A DNA stretch of 64,000 nucleotides from Wuchereria bancrofti (taxonomy: Eukaryota > Nematoda > Chromadorea > Rhabditida > Onchocercidae). The position numbers were made by a program, and so were the translations under genes. The DNA lies in the NCBI GenBank assembly GCA_005281725.1, contig SSBO01000012.1, forward strand, positions 2,090,194-2,154,193, given 5' to 3'. Of this stretch, positions 19,108 to 31,166 are shown one piece after another (the first letter of the stretch is position 1; each line of letters opens with the position of its first letter). The notes beneath the pieces were generated by a model. That model had not been told where the DNA came from. It made no database searches and saw only the letters and a list, made by a program, of their open reading frames with translations.

Positions 19108-21584
19108 AATTTGATTGAATTCATATCTTTTATTTGTTATAATTGTTATTCGATGTTACCAATTGGTTTTTATTACACAGTACTGTAAAAATCTTAAAGC
19201 TAAAAGAAATATTCCAATAAGAAAATATATCAGAATCAAAGTGATATAAGCAAAAAAAATAATAACGATTGATAGTGAAGTAGGAAGAAAGAAAAGTGTG
19301 GGAGTGCTGAAAATGGTTAAATATGATGACAATGACCTTTCTATCGCACTAATTACAAATTTTCAACAACTTTGAAATCATAACACTCCTTGCTAATTTA
19401 TTATTATTGCTTATCTTCTTCTATTATCCTACTCTAAAGCACCGTATTTTTGTATAATATCGGATAGCGTTGTATAATTGATCTCTTACTGGTTACCGGT
19501 ATACAATGGCTGTTGTAGCAGCAGAAAATGAACTGCAATACAACATCGGGATATTTTTTAGGATCAGGGAATTCCTATTTCAATCATCTTGTATGATTTT
19601 CATGAAATCTTTTCCAGGTTTAAGATTTTGTTATTTCTTGATAAACAATCATCGTTACTTTCTTTTCTACACTTTCTCTCATTGTGTATTATAAATTTCA
19701 AAGTAATGTAATTTGATTTTTTTTTTTTTGCAACGAAAAGTATATAGTTGACAAAATTTAAAAATATTGATTATATATTGATTCTTATGAATTATATATT
19801 ACCGTTTGATGATAGATGATAACAATTAAGCTACAAAGTTTTATCTAACATTTCAATGAATAATGACATGTATTTAATGATAAGAAGTGAGAACACTTTA
19901 GATTTCTTGTTATAAATCGATTGTTTCTATGAAATTAGCATGACCAAGTTTAACAGTCTGATACAAATATTCAATCGTTTGTGCCATGTTTGGATGGATG
20001 AGAAAAGAAATACGACAAATAAATTAAACATATATTGATTTTATAGCAAAAAATTTTTGTCAAAAAGAAATTAGCCAAGTCAAAAACTTTTCAAACATCC
20101 TTTCTGCAACACCTTTTATATATTGTGACTATGTTACTTCATTGTTTACTTTCGTTCTAAACATTTGCATATATTAATATCATGTAAAAATTGTTTATAT
20201 TGTAAACGCGGTAAATTCCTGAATGATATCTCATTTTTTTTTTTTTTTTTTGAATCAGTTTATTTTGTTGATTCCATAATTAGATATGTGATATAGAAAA
20301 GTAGCAAATTTGATAAAATGTGAAAAGTATCTCGTCGTTCAGTGAAACAAACCAAATATTATCATCACTTCTTTCAGCATTTCATATCTTAATCATTTAT
20401 CATTTTACTGCAACCTATATGACAATTGAAACGTATAAAATGAATGATGTCTCTTGATAATAACATTGCTGCATTATGATTATAGGCAAGTATTATTAGC
20501 TTTCGAAGAATGGTCGTGATGTTAGCTGACCGTTTAATCGCTTACTTTAATCCATCCATTGATTATATCTATGATTATTGAACTTCGCTTCCCATGGATT
20601 TAAAATAATGATTGATGAATAGTAATGTTTTACTTTAAAACATTAACAAATTTTGATTGGAATCATATCGATCGGTTTTTCTTGGAAAAAAAAGGAATTT
20701 TTTATGCAAAATTAAAAACGAATTTTTTGATTTTTAAAAACTAGCAAAACTTTCTTCTCGCATTTTTCCCCACTGAAAATACAAACTGCTCATAATTGTC
20801 AGTATTATTATTATTTTAATAAAACCAAAGCAAAAATGCGGTAAATTCTGATCCTTCAACCATATTCTTAAGGGACCTTCAAGTGTGAGAAGATTGAATT
20901 TGAGGAATAACTTTGATTTTTGGAGTTAAGAAAGACATAGGTAAGAGTAAGCGGTTAATTTTCAAGTACTTTAATAGAGAAAAGTGTGAAATATAATCGG
21001 TCACAGCTGTCCACTGAGATGGCGACAATTCGGCGCCTTCAACTTTTCCCTTCTTTCTTGCTCACAACGTGAGTATTAACTGTTGGGAAAGACAGCACTA
21101 TTTTGTAATTGTTCAAATGAAATCATTAATTACGACAATGGCTTTCCGGTAGGTGTAGAGAATGGCGAAGAGGAGGAGATGAAGGAACTGTTTGTAATTG
21201 ACCGATGAAATGTTTTCGGTTGCTTTCCTCCGGGAAGTTTATCAGGTGATAGCTTTCAATACGTCCTTTGGACCAATGATAGATAAATTAGCTCTGACAA
21301 ACAGAATTCCAATAAAATATTAACACATCTTTTCACGTATGTGAAGTGAATTCTAAGTGTAATTTTGACCACGTTAAAGATATTACAGAAGTTACGTGAA
21401 AAAGAAGGAAGGTAAGTGCTATTCAAATCTATCGCACACGTTTTCCATTTTCCTACTTTATTAGCACAAAATAGAACCATAAAATAATAGAATGAAAAAA
21501 TTTTTAAATAGACAAGCAAAACTACCAGCGGGCGGGCTGGCGGGAAAGTAGAACGAAGCAGGAAGACAATAAAAAGAGATGGTG

Positions 21585-21620
<36 letters not shown>

Positions 21621-23512
21621 AGAAAGAAGAAAAAAGGAAAAAGGGAAGAGGTTAAGATTGATACCGGTCATAAATAATATCACAAATTTTAATGAAAATT
21701 TTTTTTTTTTTAGTGAAATATTTCGTTATTATCATCGTAATGTAAAAGGGCTGACGGATTTTTCCATTAAACTAATTAACTCATTTTTTAGTGTCATTAG
21801 AAAAAAACGGAAGAGAGAGAGAGAAAAAAAAAAACAAACAAATAATGTTCACGGCTATTCAGTCAAATGACGAGAAAAATCAGAATTTGATATAAATCAA
21901 ATACATTTTGCATCAGTTTTTACGCACATTTTTGTCGGCATCATTACCTTATGAGAAAAAATATTACCCTTACGGGTAGTAATGAGGATGGAAATGCAAG
22001 GAAGGGTCGAAAGGTTTGGGTATTAATGTAGTTAAATGATTACCAATAATTAACTAATTCCTAAATGTTCTCTCCACGAAATGACCCCATCTTACATGGC
22101 ATTATCAGACATTTTCTATTATTAATATTGATCCTTTCTAAAATTTTTGACGTTATGTTTATTATTCAATTACTTGAACGATCTGCATGATACATAGATA
22201 TATATTAAGTAAATTGCAATTCTACACTATCTTGTCTTCCTTACTCTTTTCCTTACTTCTCTCTTCCTCTCTCTCTCTCTTTTTTTTCAATCTTTTACAG
22301 ATTATTCATTTTTACCTTTTGTCTCTTAAAAATGACAACTTATTTTAAATAAAAGTTTAAAAAAAAATAGCCCATTTCTTAAATTACCTTAAATAATAAA
22401 ATGACTTATTTTTTACATTATTTCAAATAATAAAGCAATAATTTGTTTTAAAATAAGTTAACTTTTCATGTATAATCGATATATAGTCGAACATTCTCAT
22501 TTAAAAAAAGAAAAAAACTAGCAATTTGTTTAGTTTCAGCTTGTTTAATTATGTTTGCAAAGCAAATTTGAAACAATCGTTCATAGCTAATTTATTCTAA
22601 TGAAATGTATCGTTAAATTGCGCTCGTTATCATGAGAATGACCAAAAAATACTAGCAAAAACTTTTTGGTGTCACTTTTTTGGTATCAAATCTTACTTTT
22701 AAAATTCATGAAACTCTGTCTCATTTTTTCTTTCCATAACATTGTGACTTCTGAAGTATCAAAGTTTTTTTTAAGAAGTATCAAAATTTAAAATATCACA
22801 AAATTTCCAACATTTTATGGTTTTTTATTATCTTCATAGTCGATTTTTTCTTCCCTTTTTTTCTTTGTCTTTTTGCCTTCATTATTTCTACTGTGATAAT
22901 ATTTATTTTTGATGCCCATAATTTGTGCTGCAGACGAAACAGCATAATTTCTCACGAGAATAAAGTATTGATGTAATATTACTCAGAAAAAGAAAAAACT
23001 TTGCTAGGAGAATTTGTGAATTGATAGTTATATTGCAAATATTATTATCATTACTATTTGCTATCATTATTATTGCAAGCGAATGTTAAATGATGGAAAA
23101 TATTAATTATTGATATTGAAATTTGCAATATCAATTATCACTTACTTGCATGCATCTATGAAATAATCTATACAACTCTTTTCCCTCAATATAATATTGC
23201 AATTGTGTTTGTTGATGAAATTTAATGAAAAAAAAAAAAAAAAAAGAAGAAAAAGAGAAAAAGAAAAAAGGATAGCAATCTTAGCGATGAGTGTGCAAAT
23301 TTTCAATATAAAATATTGAGTGACATAGAAATAAACAGATTGAAGGAATGCTAAAAATAACGAGATGTGGGATGCTTGATAAGGAATGAAAGTCTAATTT
23401 AGTTCATCAATAATTCACAACTAAAATTGAAGCTAGCTGCTAAAGCGCTACATCTAGTTGTTGTGCTCTTTAATACAGTATGAGTTATTTGTAAGCAGAA
23501 CGTGCGTGTTAT
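19108..23512. other. 4.4 kb gap after vab-15; no supportable gene
   Basis: AT-rich, with poly-T tracts (for example 20233-20252). Two local features stand out: a G-rich string at about 21529-21546 (GCGGGCGGGCTGGCGGG) directly before a GA microsatellite at 21590-21617, and a pair of inverted 13-mers (ACTTATTTTAAA near 22338 and TTTAAAATAAGT near 22447). No reading frame has homology I recognise. Confidence 0.5.
21590..21617. repeat. (GA)n microsatellite
   Basis: About 14 uninterrupted GA units, preceded by a G-rich tract and followed by further purine-rich sequence. Confidence 0.95.
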
Positions 23513-23524
23513 TTGATGTCTCAG

Positions 23525-24194
23525 ATGTCGACTTCATCAAGTTCATTGGCTTCTTCAGCACAAGAAGTTGTTCATCCACGTGAAATATCACATCATCATG
23601 AATGTGTTGAATTGCTTATACCTGAACATATTACTAACAGCCTTGTAATATCTACAGTTCTAGAGGAAATGCCTCTTCAGGTATGCAATTTTTGAATATG
23701 TTATCATCACTAGTCAATTTCGTTATCGTTATAGCAATTATCCAATGTCCAAGAGTATATGTCCTTCAAATAAAATGGAGACTTATGTTGACTTGACATA
23801 TATATAGAATTGCCGAAAATATAGGCTTGATTTCTTATTATTTCTTATTATTTGGTAATTGCTTTTTGATATTTGTTCTTTTTTCTAAGTTTCATTTTTA
23901 TGGCAAGAATAATTTAAAGTTGCGATGATTTTGAAAGATTAACAGCATATTTGAAATATGTATTGAATTTCACATTTACTCTTAAAATCTGTCATGAAAA
24001 TGAGATAGCCAATGGATGTTACCGGACAATTATTATTGAGCAAAATAGAGCTTTTGAAAGATCTCATAGATACTTTAGCATCTTTCCGTGGCTTTCAACT
24101 ACCATCTGTAAAAATAAACTTTACAGGCACGAACTACGCATCAGCCAGTAATTTTGACACATGCACCGGACAGAAGTATCACAAAACAGAATGA
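23525..24194 (+). CDS. Unrecognised small protein, two exons
   Basis: Family not recognised. Exon 1 (23525-23682) starts with ATG placed exactly after a TCTCAG acceptor, as for a trans-spliced leader. It encodes a Ser-rich N terminus, a His cluster (HHHE) and VELLIPEHITNSLVISTVLEE, ending at CAG/GTATGC in phase 0. Exon 2 probably begins after GATAG at about 24008 and encodes PMDVTGQLLLSKIELLKDLI and about 40 more residues, to a TGA at 24192-24194, for about 113 residues in all. The join is in frame, and the combined sequence looks amphipathic-helical with no signal peptide or membrane helix. The second exon and the exact end are less sure than the first. It lies 4.4 kb downstream of vab-15 and converges on the Rab40 gene. 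Confidence 0.5.
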
Positions 24195-25876
24195 AACTGG
24201 AACAAGCGGAAAGACCTAAGGTTATTTCAACCGCTGGTTTCCTGCTAAAACAATGTGAATTCCATGATCCCATTTAGTACTGTATAACGCTTACCATAGC
24301 AATATTTCCTAAATCTTTAGCGATCCCTCGAACAACACAGCAATTTAGCCGTAACTCTAAATTTTGTTGATATGAACTACTTACGTATAAAGAAGTAGTC
24401 AAGGATTTCCTTCCCAGAAAAAAAAAACGAAGATTAAATTAGGGGTTGAATTCTTTAGAGTAAAATAAAACCCATTACCACTAAGACATTACCACGCTTC
24501 ACTACCATTAATGTCAGTTATTGATTTCTTGTGCACATCGAAATGGCTTAAAAAGTACTCCCACACGTGTCAACATGACTTGGATTAATTTTCTTTTTAT
24601 ATTACTTCTCGTTTCAGGATCTGTTTTCCAAAGACAGCTCAAGTATTTCCTTTAAAAGGACCTTAATTAAAATGTACAACATCAGATCGATAATCAGGGT
24701 ATTAGTTAAGTATACCAAACTAAAACCATGTTAAATGCAAACATTTTATTCGAAGTGTTGCTTTTCAGCATCATTCCAATATCTGAGTAATAGCACTAAG
24801 ATGACAACTTCTCGGAATAGAAAAAATAAATGTCATATATCAACAAAAAATCCATGAATACATCAATAACATAACAGTGAGCTAACTTTATAGAAATACT
24901 TTGCAAACTAGCTGTTATCAAAAAAGCACCGAGATGAAACAAGGTACATGAGTTACATTAACACATGAAACGATCAGGAGTTCCAAATCTCATAAAAAAC
25001 CGACGGCAAAAAAAAATGCAGCATATTACTAAAGTAACAGTGATCTTATATCAGTGGCAACTGAAAAAAACGTAGTACAGAGTGAATCTGTAATATATGA
25101 TTAACTTTCATTAACACAAAAAATGAAGCGAAAAAAGCATAACAGCCGATAGTTAAATACTGTACGAGTGCTCCAACATGTCTGAAATAACTTCGAGTTA
25201 GTACTTGCTTTCTAGCAAAGTTGAGCAATAAAAAAGGGGAAAAAGGTTGACTGTAACACGTACAAGTTTATAAAATTAGACAGCAATCTTACAAAAACAT
25301 CTTCCAAGTCCTCACAAAGTTACTTTCAATAATCGGTCAAACTCTTTAAACCTCCACCAGTAAATCTGCAACAAAGAACAAACCAGTTATCCAGAGAGCT
25401 TAGAGAACTTCACATCACATCAAATCGCAGTTTGCTTTTCGCAAATGATCTTTTGTGCTCGTATCTCGTGCTCGCACAAAACGTGTGATGTATTTACTTG
25501 CTGAACTGAAATATGGAGTTGCATACTGACGTCTGATAACACTGCGCATGCACAAATCTGTACCGGAGGCGAACGACCTTACCTGAAATAATATGGCATT
25601 TAAATGATGACGATATTACTGCAAATGTTCAATACATACGGACCACTGATTTCAAAAAAGTAAGATTTCAGTGTATTCTACTTTAGTGAGGTGTGATTAA
25701 AAAATGTTCCCTTTTGCTTTCAATTAGGAATAGTTGAACGTGACAAGAGATGGTATTCAAAAAAAAAAAATTCATCAGAAGTATGAGTTTTTCTGTTCTG
25801 ATATTTTTCACGAATACAAATCGTCTCATCGACCATACTAACATAACCATTATTAAGGTCTCAATCCTCAAAAATG
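24195..25876. other. Intergenic or 3' UTR sequence between convergent genes
   Basis: No coding sequence recognised. Part of it (25.2-25.9 kb) may be the 3' UTR or a last exon of the minus-strand Rab40 gene. A CAG acceptor on the minus strand near 25367 opens a short frame, but I cannot decide whether it is used. Confidence 0.4.
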
Positions 25877-27773
25877 TTAGTACATACAACTGTTACTACA
25901 GTACTGAAGCACTTGGAAAAAACAAATATTGTTAACAAGACCTTGAGCACTTTTGAAAATGATCTTGAAAAAATGCAAAGACACCTCATGAATAAACTGT
26001 AAATACCCAACAGTTACTTTTAACTGAAGAAATGAGGGAAGGAGTAGTCGATCGATAGCATGTACATTTGAAATATTCTTTATGATAGCTCGACAACAGA
26101 GATCTTGCAAGGAGGCAACTGAAAATGATGCCTATCAGTAGTATGTGGAATATAGAATAATCAGTTAAACTATAGAAAAAATACAAATATTCTGGTATTC
26201 AAATATCATTAATAAAACCTTGAGCACACTTCCACAACCGATGCATCCCGTTTCTCGAAATGACCAAACGTGCTAACTCCGTGATACTTTCATGTACATT
26301 AAAATACGCTAATGTTGAGATCTGCAATAATAACTTTCATTTTTCATTTGTTTAAAACCACGACACGCTGCACTGTGTCGGGCATTCCTTTACTAAATTT
26401 TGTGAAATAAAAGAGAAGAAAAAAGTGACCTCGAAATATTGCATATTCCTTTTTCGGGCAAAACATTCTGCTTCACGACGCGGAACAGCTCGATTGAACT
26501 CTAAGTGAAGCCTATTGCCAATTAAAATCTTTGGGACACCAGGTGCATGCTGAAAACACTGTATCATACACAGAAACATGCAACATGCAAATTCCACTTC
26601 TTCCGAAAGAGATTTTGTTGACTGAACTGCAATAAAAGCCAGATTTTAGCAAAGTTTAAACACTTCCATACTTCTCTTGACACTAGAACTGACCGATTTG
26701 AACAAAATCAGATGAATGAGAAATTTCCTCTAATGCTGGTATGCTTTATCTATCAAAAGAACTGAAGCTAAACAGTATAAAACCTCATCAATTTCCGCAA
26801 GCCATCGACGTATACCGTCAAAAGACCATCTATTCGTAATGTCATAAACCAATAAAATGCCTTGAACTCCCCGTGAATATGATTTGATAATGGTGGAGAA
26901 ACGTCCTTGCCCCGATGCATCCCTGAAACTCGGAAAACTGTTAGTTATCCTTGTTTATTTTCAATGAATAAAACCTTGTCATTTCATCACTTACCTATAA
27001 AAATCAAAACAAATGGGAAAATAAAAAACCAACCATAATTCCAATCGCACGAATTTCCCCTCCAACAGTATTACTGTTGTCTTAGGAACTGCAAACGCTA
27101 AAAATATTGCCATTAAACCTATTTAGATAGAAACTAGCAACCAACACGTATTAAAAGGTGCGGCAAATTTTGACAAAAGTTGATAGTTTTTAGGAAGTCA
27201 TATACTGACAAAAATAATCTCTTTAAACTAATGAAGTAGTTTTGGCAAATACTGAAATAAAAGTTTTAAATTAAAAGGTTCCAAATAAATAGACTCCTTA
27301 GAGATACTCCAGAGACAAAACAACTTCTGTAAGGACTGTATAATTTTTAAGAATTTTTTTTTTTTTTTTGATTTATATTTGCATAAATAAATGCAAATAA
27401 GAAGAGAAAACATTGCCAATGCAAAAGAAGAGAAAACATTGCCACGTTTATGACGGTTTCTAAAAATATTAAAGGACTTGGAAACCTGAGAGAATAAAAT
27501 AAATAGCAAAATAGGAACTTATCGACAGTATGAAGCTAATTGTTCCAGGCTTTGAAGATAAGTTTTATTGAATGAATGAGTCACCTAACTTACTACAACT
27601 TTCAAAATAACACATGAAGAATTACGTATGAAAAGAGCATCTGGAGTGTATGAGACTGATGGCCTCAAAAAGTCCGCTATTTCATCTTTGCCAACATCTG
27701 AGTCACCAACGAGCAGGAATTTAAGCATATATTCATGCTCTTCTCGACATAACTCACTCGCTCCGATACGCAT
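25877..27773 (-). CDS. RAB40: Rab40-type small GTPase with C-terminal SOCS box
   Basis: Rab40 proteins recruit CUL5-Elongin B/C ubiquitin ligase through a SOCS box. Exons in transcript order: 27773-27626, 27088-27034, 26922-26784, 26549-26430, 26321-26219, 26118 to about 26018 (or read through to 25877). All phases match. The N terminus leads into [15 protein letters not shown], the Rab40 form of the P-loop, lacking Ser/Thr after GK. Then follow [10 protein letters not shown], the switch II region [27 protein letters not shown], and the base-binding motif as [15 protein letters not shown]. The end carries the SOCS BC-box [10 protein letters not shown] and a Cul5-box-like LLLPSF. Start ATG at 27773 follows a CAG acceptor. 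The end is uncertain: AAA/GTAACT could be a donor, but the open frame continues to TAA at 25877. Confidence 0.88.
27399..27444. repeat. Short tandem duplication, about 26-bp period x2
   Basis: AAGAAGAGAAAACATTGCCA occurs at 27399-27418 and again at 27425-27444, within the first intron of the Rab40 gene. Confidence 0.85.
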
Positions 27774-28442
27774 TGCATCTAACCTGGAATACTTCAACAG
27801 CTTTATCGCTAACGTTATCCGTACCTTTCATCATTTACCTGGGCGGAAAAGAACACTCCCGTACGACCGCCTCCTCCACGCTGCTATAAATAATCATTTA
27901 TGCATGCGGATTGACTGGAGTCATTGTGAAAAGCTACCATCCTGCCTGCAATTTATTAATGAATTGGATTAAAGGTTTGTGTTTTGAACATTTGCATATG
28001 AGGTTTTTCCATCGCGATGTACTGTAGCAAGTTGTGGTTGCGTAAATATGAATGTTTAAAGAGACACTGATGCATATATAATTAGCTAGAGTTCATTGAC
28101 CCTGAATATCTATAGCAAATGACCTATGATGACACATTCTTTCTGCAATTGAAGTCAAAAATAATTCCCGATATTGTTTTATTAAAATTCAATTTCATAT
28201 TTCATCATAGCTATTCAAAAATTTGGAGTATTTGTTTCTTCTAGTAAAATCTCAAATTGATGGAATTGTTCGGTGATAAAAAGTGTAACTCTTGTATTTT
28301 GTGTTTATAATACTTGAAATCACCGTCAAGAGGCATGAAATAAGTCTATCTGTGTGTTTTTTAGGTATTTCCAGATTAGTGTTAATATTAATCATTAGTA
28401 TAATCTATGTTTTTGTTAGAATCGCTTAACCTAAGTGGAAAA
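27774..28442. other. Sequence upstream of Rab40
   Basis: Holds a possible upstream exon at about 27840-27884 (minus strand). It is open in the Rab40 frame, lies between a TTATAG acceptor and a CAG/GTAAAT donor, and is separated from the Rab40 start exon by a 63-base putative intron. Otherwise no gene seen; probably promoter and 5' UTR. Confidence 0.4.
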
Positions 28443-28811
28443 TCAGTACAATCCTTTCACCGCCCAAGCGCTAATTCTTTCGTAAGTGTGGCATATCTCT
28501 TTCAACAGACGCAGTTGTGATGTATTTGAGGGAAAGTCGATCGATCTCATCTCAAGCTTCCACATCGATCTTATCTCGAGCTCATCCTCCCTCAACCACT
28601 TCCCTTTTCTTAGCAGCTGTTGATACGTTCTCAGTAATTGTTGTTTAGCAATCAGCCGAAAAGCTGCGCTTTCTATTACATTCTTTCCTTCTTTTTCTTT
28701 GTTATTTTTTGCGAATTGGACATTTACCTTGTTCAAATTGATCCATCGGATATTCATTCTATAAATCCTTTGATCCCATTGTTTTGATACAACAGCAACG
28801 ACTCTAATCAT
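28443..28811 (-). CDS. Uncertain basic protein, single ORF of 122 codons
   Basis: An ATG-initiated frame, rich in Lys/Arg and helical-looking, with the central stretch LLRTYQQLLRKGKWLRE. That stretch loosely recalls the LYR-motif family, but the LYR tripeptide itself is absent. A GTAAAT donor and TAATAG acceptor would remove 62 in-frame bases after codon 28, so a two-exon form is also open. It stands between Rab40 (same strand) and unc-78 (opposite strand, divergent). A chance ORF of this size is possible in this much AT-rich DNA. Confidence 0.35.
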   Translation of the reverse strand: MIRVVAVVSKQWDQRIYRMNIRWINLNKVNVQFAKNNKEKEGKNVIESAAFRLIAKQQLLRTYQQLLRKGKWLREDELEIRSMWKLEMRSIDFPSNTSQLRLLKEICHTYERISAWAVKGLY

Positions 28812-29505
28812 TCTTGGGCAATGCCTTCTAGGTCAGCTTGAGACTTCCAGCAGTGTATCTTTATTCGTCTTTGAATTCATCCTATTGAATTCATCCTGCT
28901 ATCGCGTGCTTCACTGATGGTACGATCGATACTGTATGCAGTGTTGATTTTGCAGTTGAAAATGGCAGCTAGGATGAGATGAGAATGTTGGTGGAAGCAT
29001 GTAAATATATTTCAGAGTTGCGTTTACTAGCAAATAATAGTAACTAGTTGTATTGTAGGATATAGTGTCTGATGGATGAATCACTTGGTAGGAATGAATT
29101 TGACATCACAATGAATGAATGGCCTTTCACCATGGCTACTAGCAAGGGTCTGCGTAACAGAATATGAGGCAGTTAGGGGGACAGCCTATCAAATGACTCA
29201 ATACGCCTTACTAGAACAATGAACCTGGTCGAATGATGTATCACTTTTTCGATATTTAATCTTGTTCTCCCTATTTCCCTCTCTTTCTTCCTCAGTATTC
29301 ATTGATAATTCATATGTCTCTCCCTCCACTACATCGTTTTTTACAACTTCTCAAGCTCCTATTTACAAAATATTTAAATCTCTAATGCTTATTTCTTGTT
29401 TTGCTTTTTTTTGCAAGACTTTCCTTAAGGTTTGAAATTAAGAAATGTTGTTACAGGAAAGGTCCAAATCGTGTTGCCTAACATTTTATTTTGTAAGCAC
29501 ATTTG
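28812..29505. other. Presumed promoter region of unc-78
   Basis: No coding frame. Contains an imperfect duplication TTGAATTCATCCT near 28873-28900 and pyrimidine-rich sequence ahead of the unc-78 start. Could be a shared divergent promoter if the minus-strand ORF at 28443-28811 is real. Confidence 0.4.
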
Positions 29506-31128
29506 ATGACGTCGACAGAAGAATATGTTCAAGGTTATTGATAATTACTTGTTAACCTTCTCTTTAATACTTTTAACCGCTGATTCTATCCTTCTAAGAT
29601 AGGAATGCTTTTTTTAAGTGGTCTAAACATGGACACCTGTTGAATGACTTCAGATGGAAGGCATATATTCAAAGAAGATTTTGAAATTCCGAAATTTTTG
29701 TGGGTGTATACTTGTATTCTAAGTATTACCAAGATTGAATCTTCTTAACTTACTCTCAAGTTTTCATTTATGCAAATTTCAGATGCAACGTTCGCCTCTT
29801 TGCCGCGTACTGTTCGAGGGATGCCGTTATCGTTGCATGCTAGTCCAGATGGCCAGAAATTGATTTACTGCAACGGCAATTCTGTTTATATTCGTAGTAT
29901 CCAAGTGATTTAATGAAGATTTTATCCTTTTCTTGAATTTCATTGATAAGCTGTTGAAGAGTTTGTTAAATACACTTGCTAGAAATAATGCTTAATTCAG
30001 AATATTAGTTTCTAGTACAGTGTTTTTGTTACGCAAAATATTGCTTTCTTGGGAACTGCCTTACTCACTAATTCTATATTATAGAATTCAAAAGAGTGTG
30101 AAATTTATACCGAACATGCGAATCCTACAACCGTGGCAAAGTATTCTCCATCCGGTTTTTACATCGCGTCTGGTGACCAGTCCGGTAAAATACGTATCTG
30201 GGATGCGACACAGCCTTCACATATTCTAAAAGCTGAATACCCAATATTGTCAGGTCCTATTCGTGACATTGCATGGTCTGACGATAGCAAAAGGATAGCA
30301 GTAGTTGGTGAAGGACGCGAAAGGTTTGCTTAGTTTTCTGAAATGATGATCAAAAAAATCAAAAAAGGCTGAATTCTGACATGGTAGTGTCGGAATTCAG
30401 TCTTTTTAAAAAAATTTCTCTAGCAATAAGGTTATAAGTTTCAGGTTTGGCCATGTTTTCCTTTTTGATACGGGAACCTCCAATGGGAATCTTTCGGGTC
30501 AAAGCCGCACAATGTCAAGTATCGATTTTCGTCCTGCTAGACCCTACAGACTTGTGAGCGGTTCAGAGGACAATACCGTTGCACTGTTTGAGGGACCTCC
30601 ATTTAAATTTCTGACTGTAAGTCTGTAATTTTATCAAGCTTCAGTGCATCTTATCTTAGAATATAAGATGGCTGTGTAAGAATTTAAATTTTTTAAGTTG
30701 TTTTTATATTCTTATTTTTGTTGCAGTTGTTTCATGAACATACTCGTTTCGTTTACTGTGTTCGGTACAACGCTGTTGGTACATTGTTCGCTAGTTCGGG
30801 GGCAGATGGAAAGGTATGGTTTGTTTTACGAGTTTTGCTGTTTTATGTTGATGCTGAAGAGCTTCTTTGATTATTTCATCTGCTGAGTTGTAATTTTTTA
30901 TTTTTCATGAATTCTAGGTAATACTGTACGAAGGAACAACTGGTCAAAAAGAAGGTGAACTTATGGATGATCAATGTAAAGGTGTTGCACATGCTGGAAG
31001 CGTTTTTGCATTATGTTGGTCGCCGGATGGACAGCGTATTGCAACTGCATCCGGTGACAAAACCATCAAAATTTGGGATGTCGCTTCGAAAAAACTGGAG
31101 AAGTCAGTCATTATTTGAGCACTTTCTC

Positions 31129-31166
<38 letters not shown>

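Noticed and set aside
24100..24130. A 19-base intron (GTAAAAATAAACTTTACAG) in the small gene at 23.5-24.2 kb
   Set aside because: Far shorter than functional nematode introns.
27628..27972. 114-codon plus-strand frame
   Set aside because: Antisense to Rab40 exon 1, which carries the P-loop; the minus-strand reading is clearly the gene.
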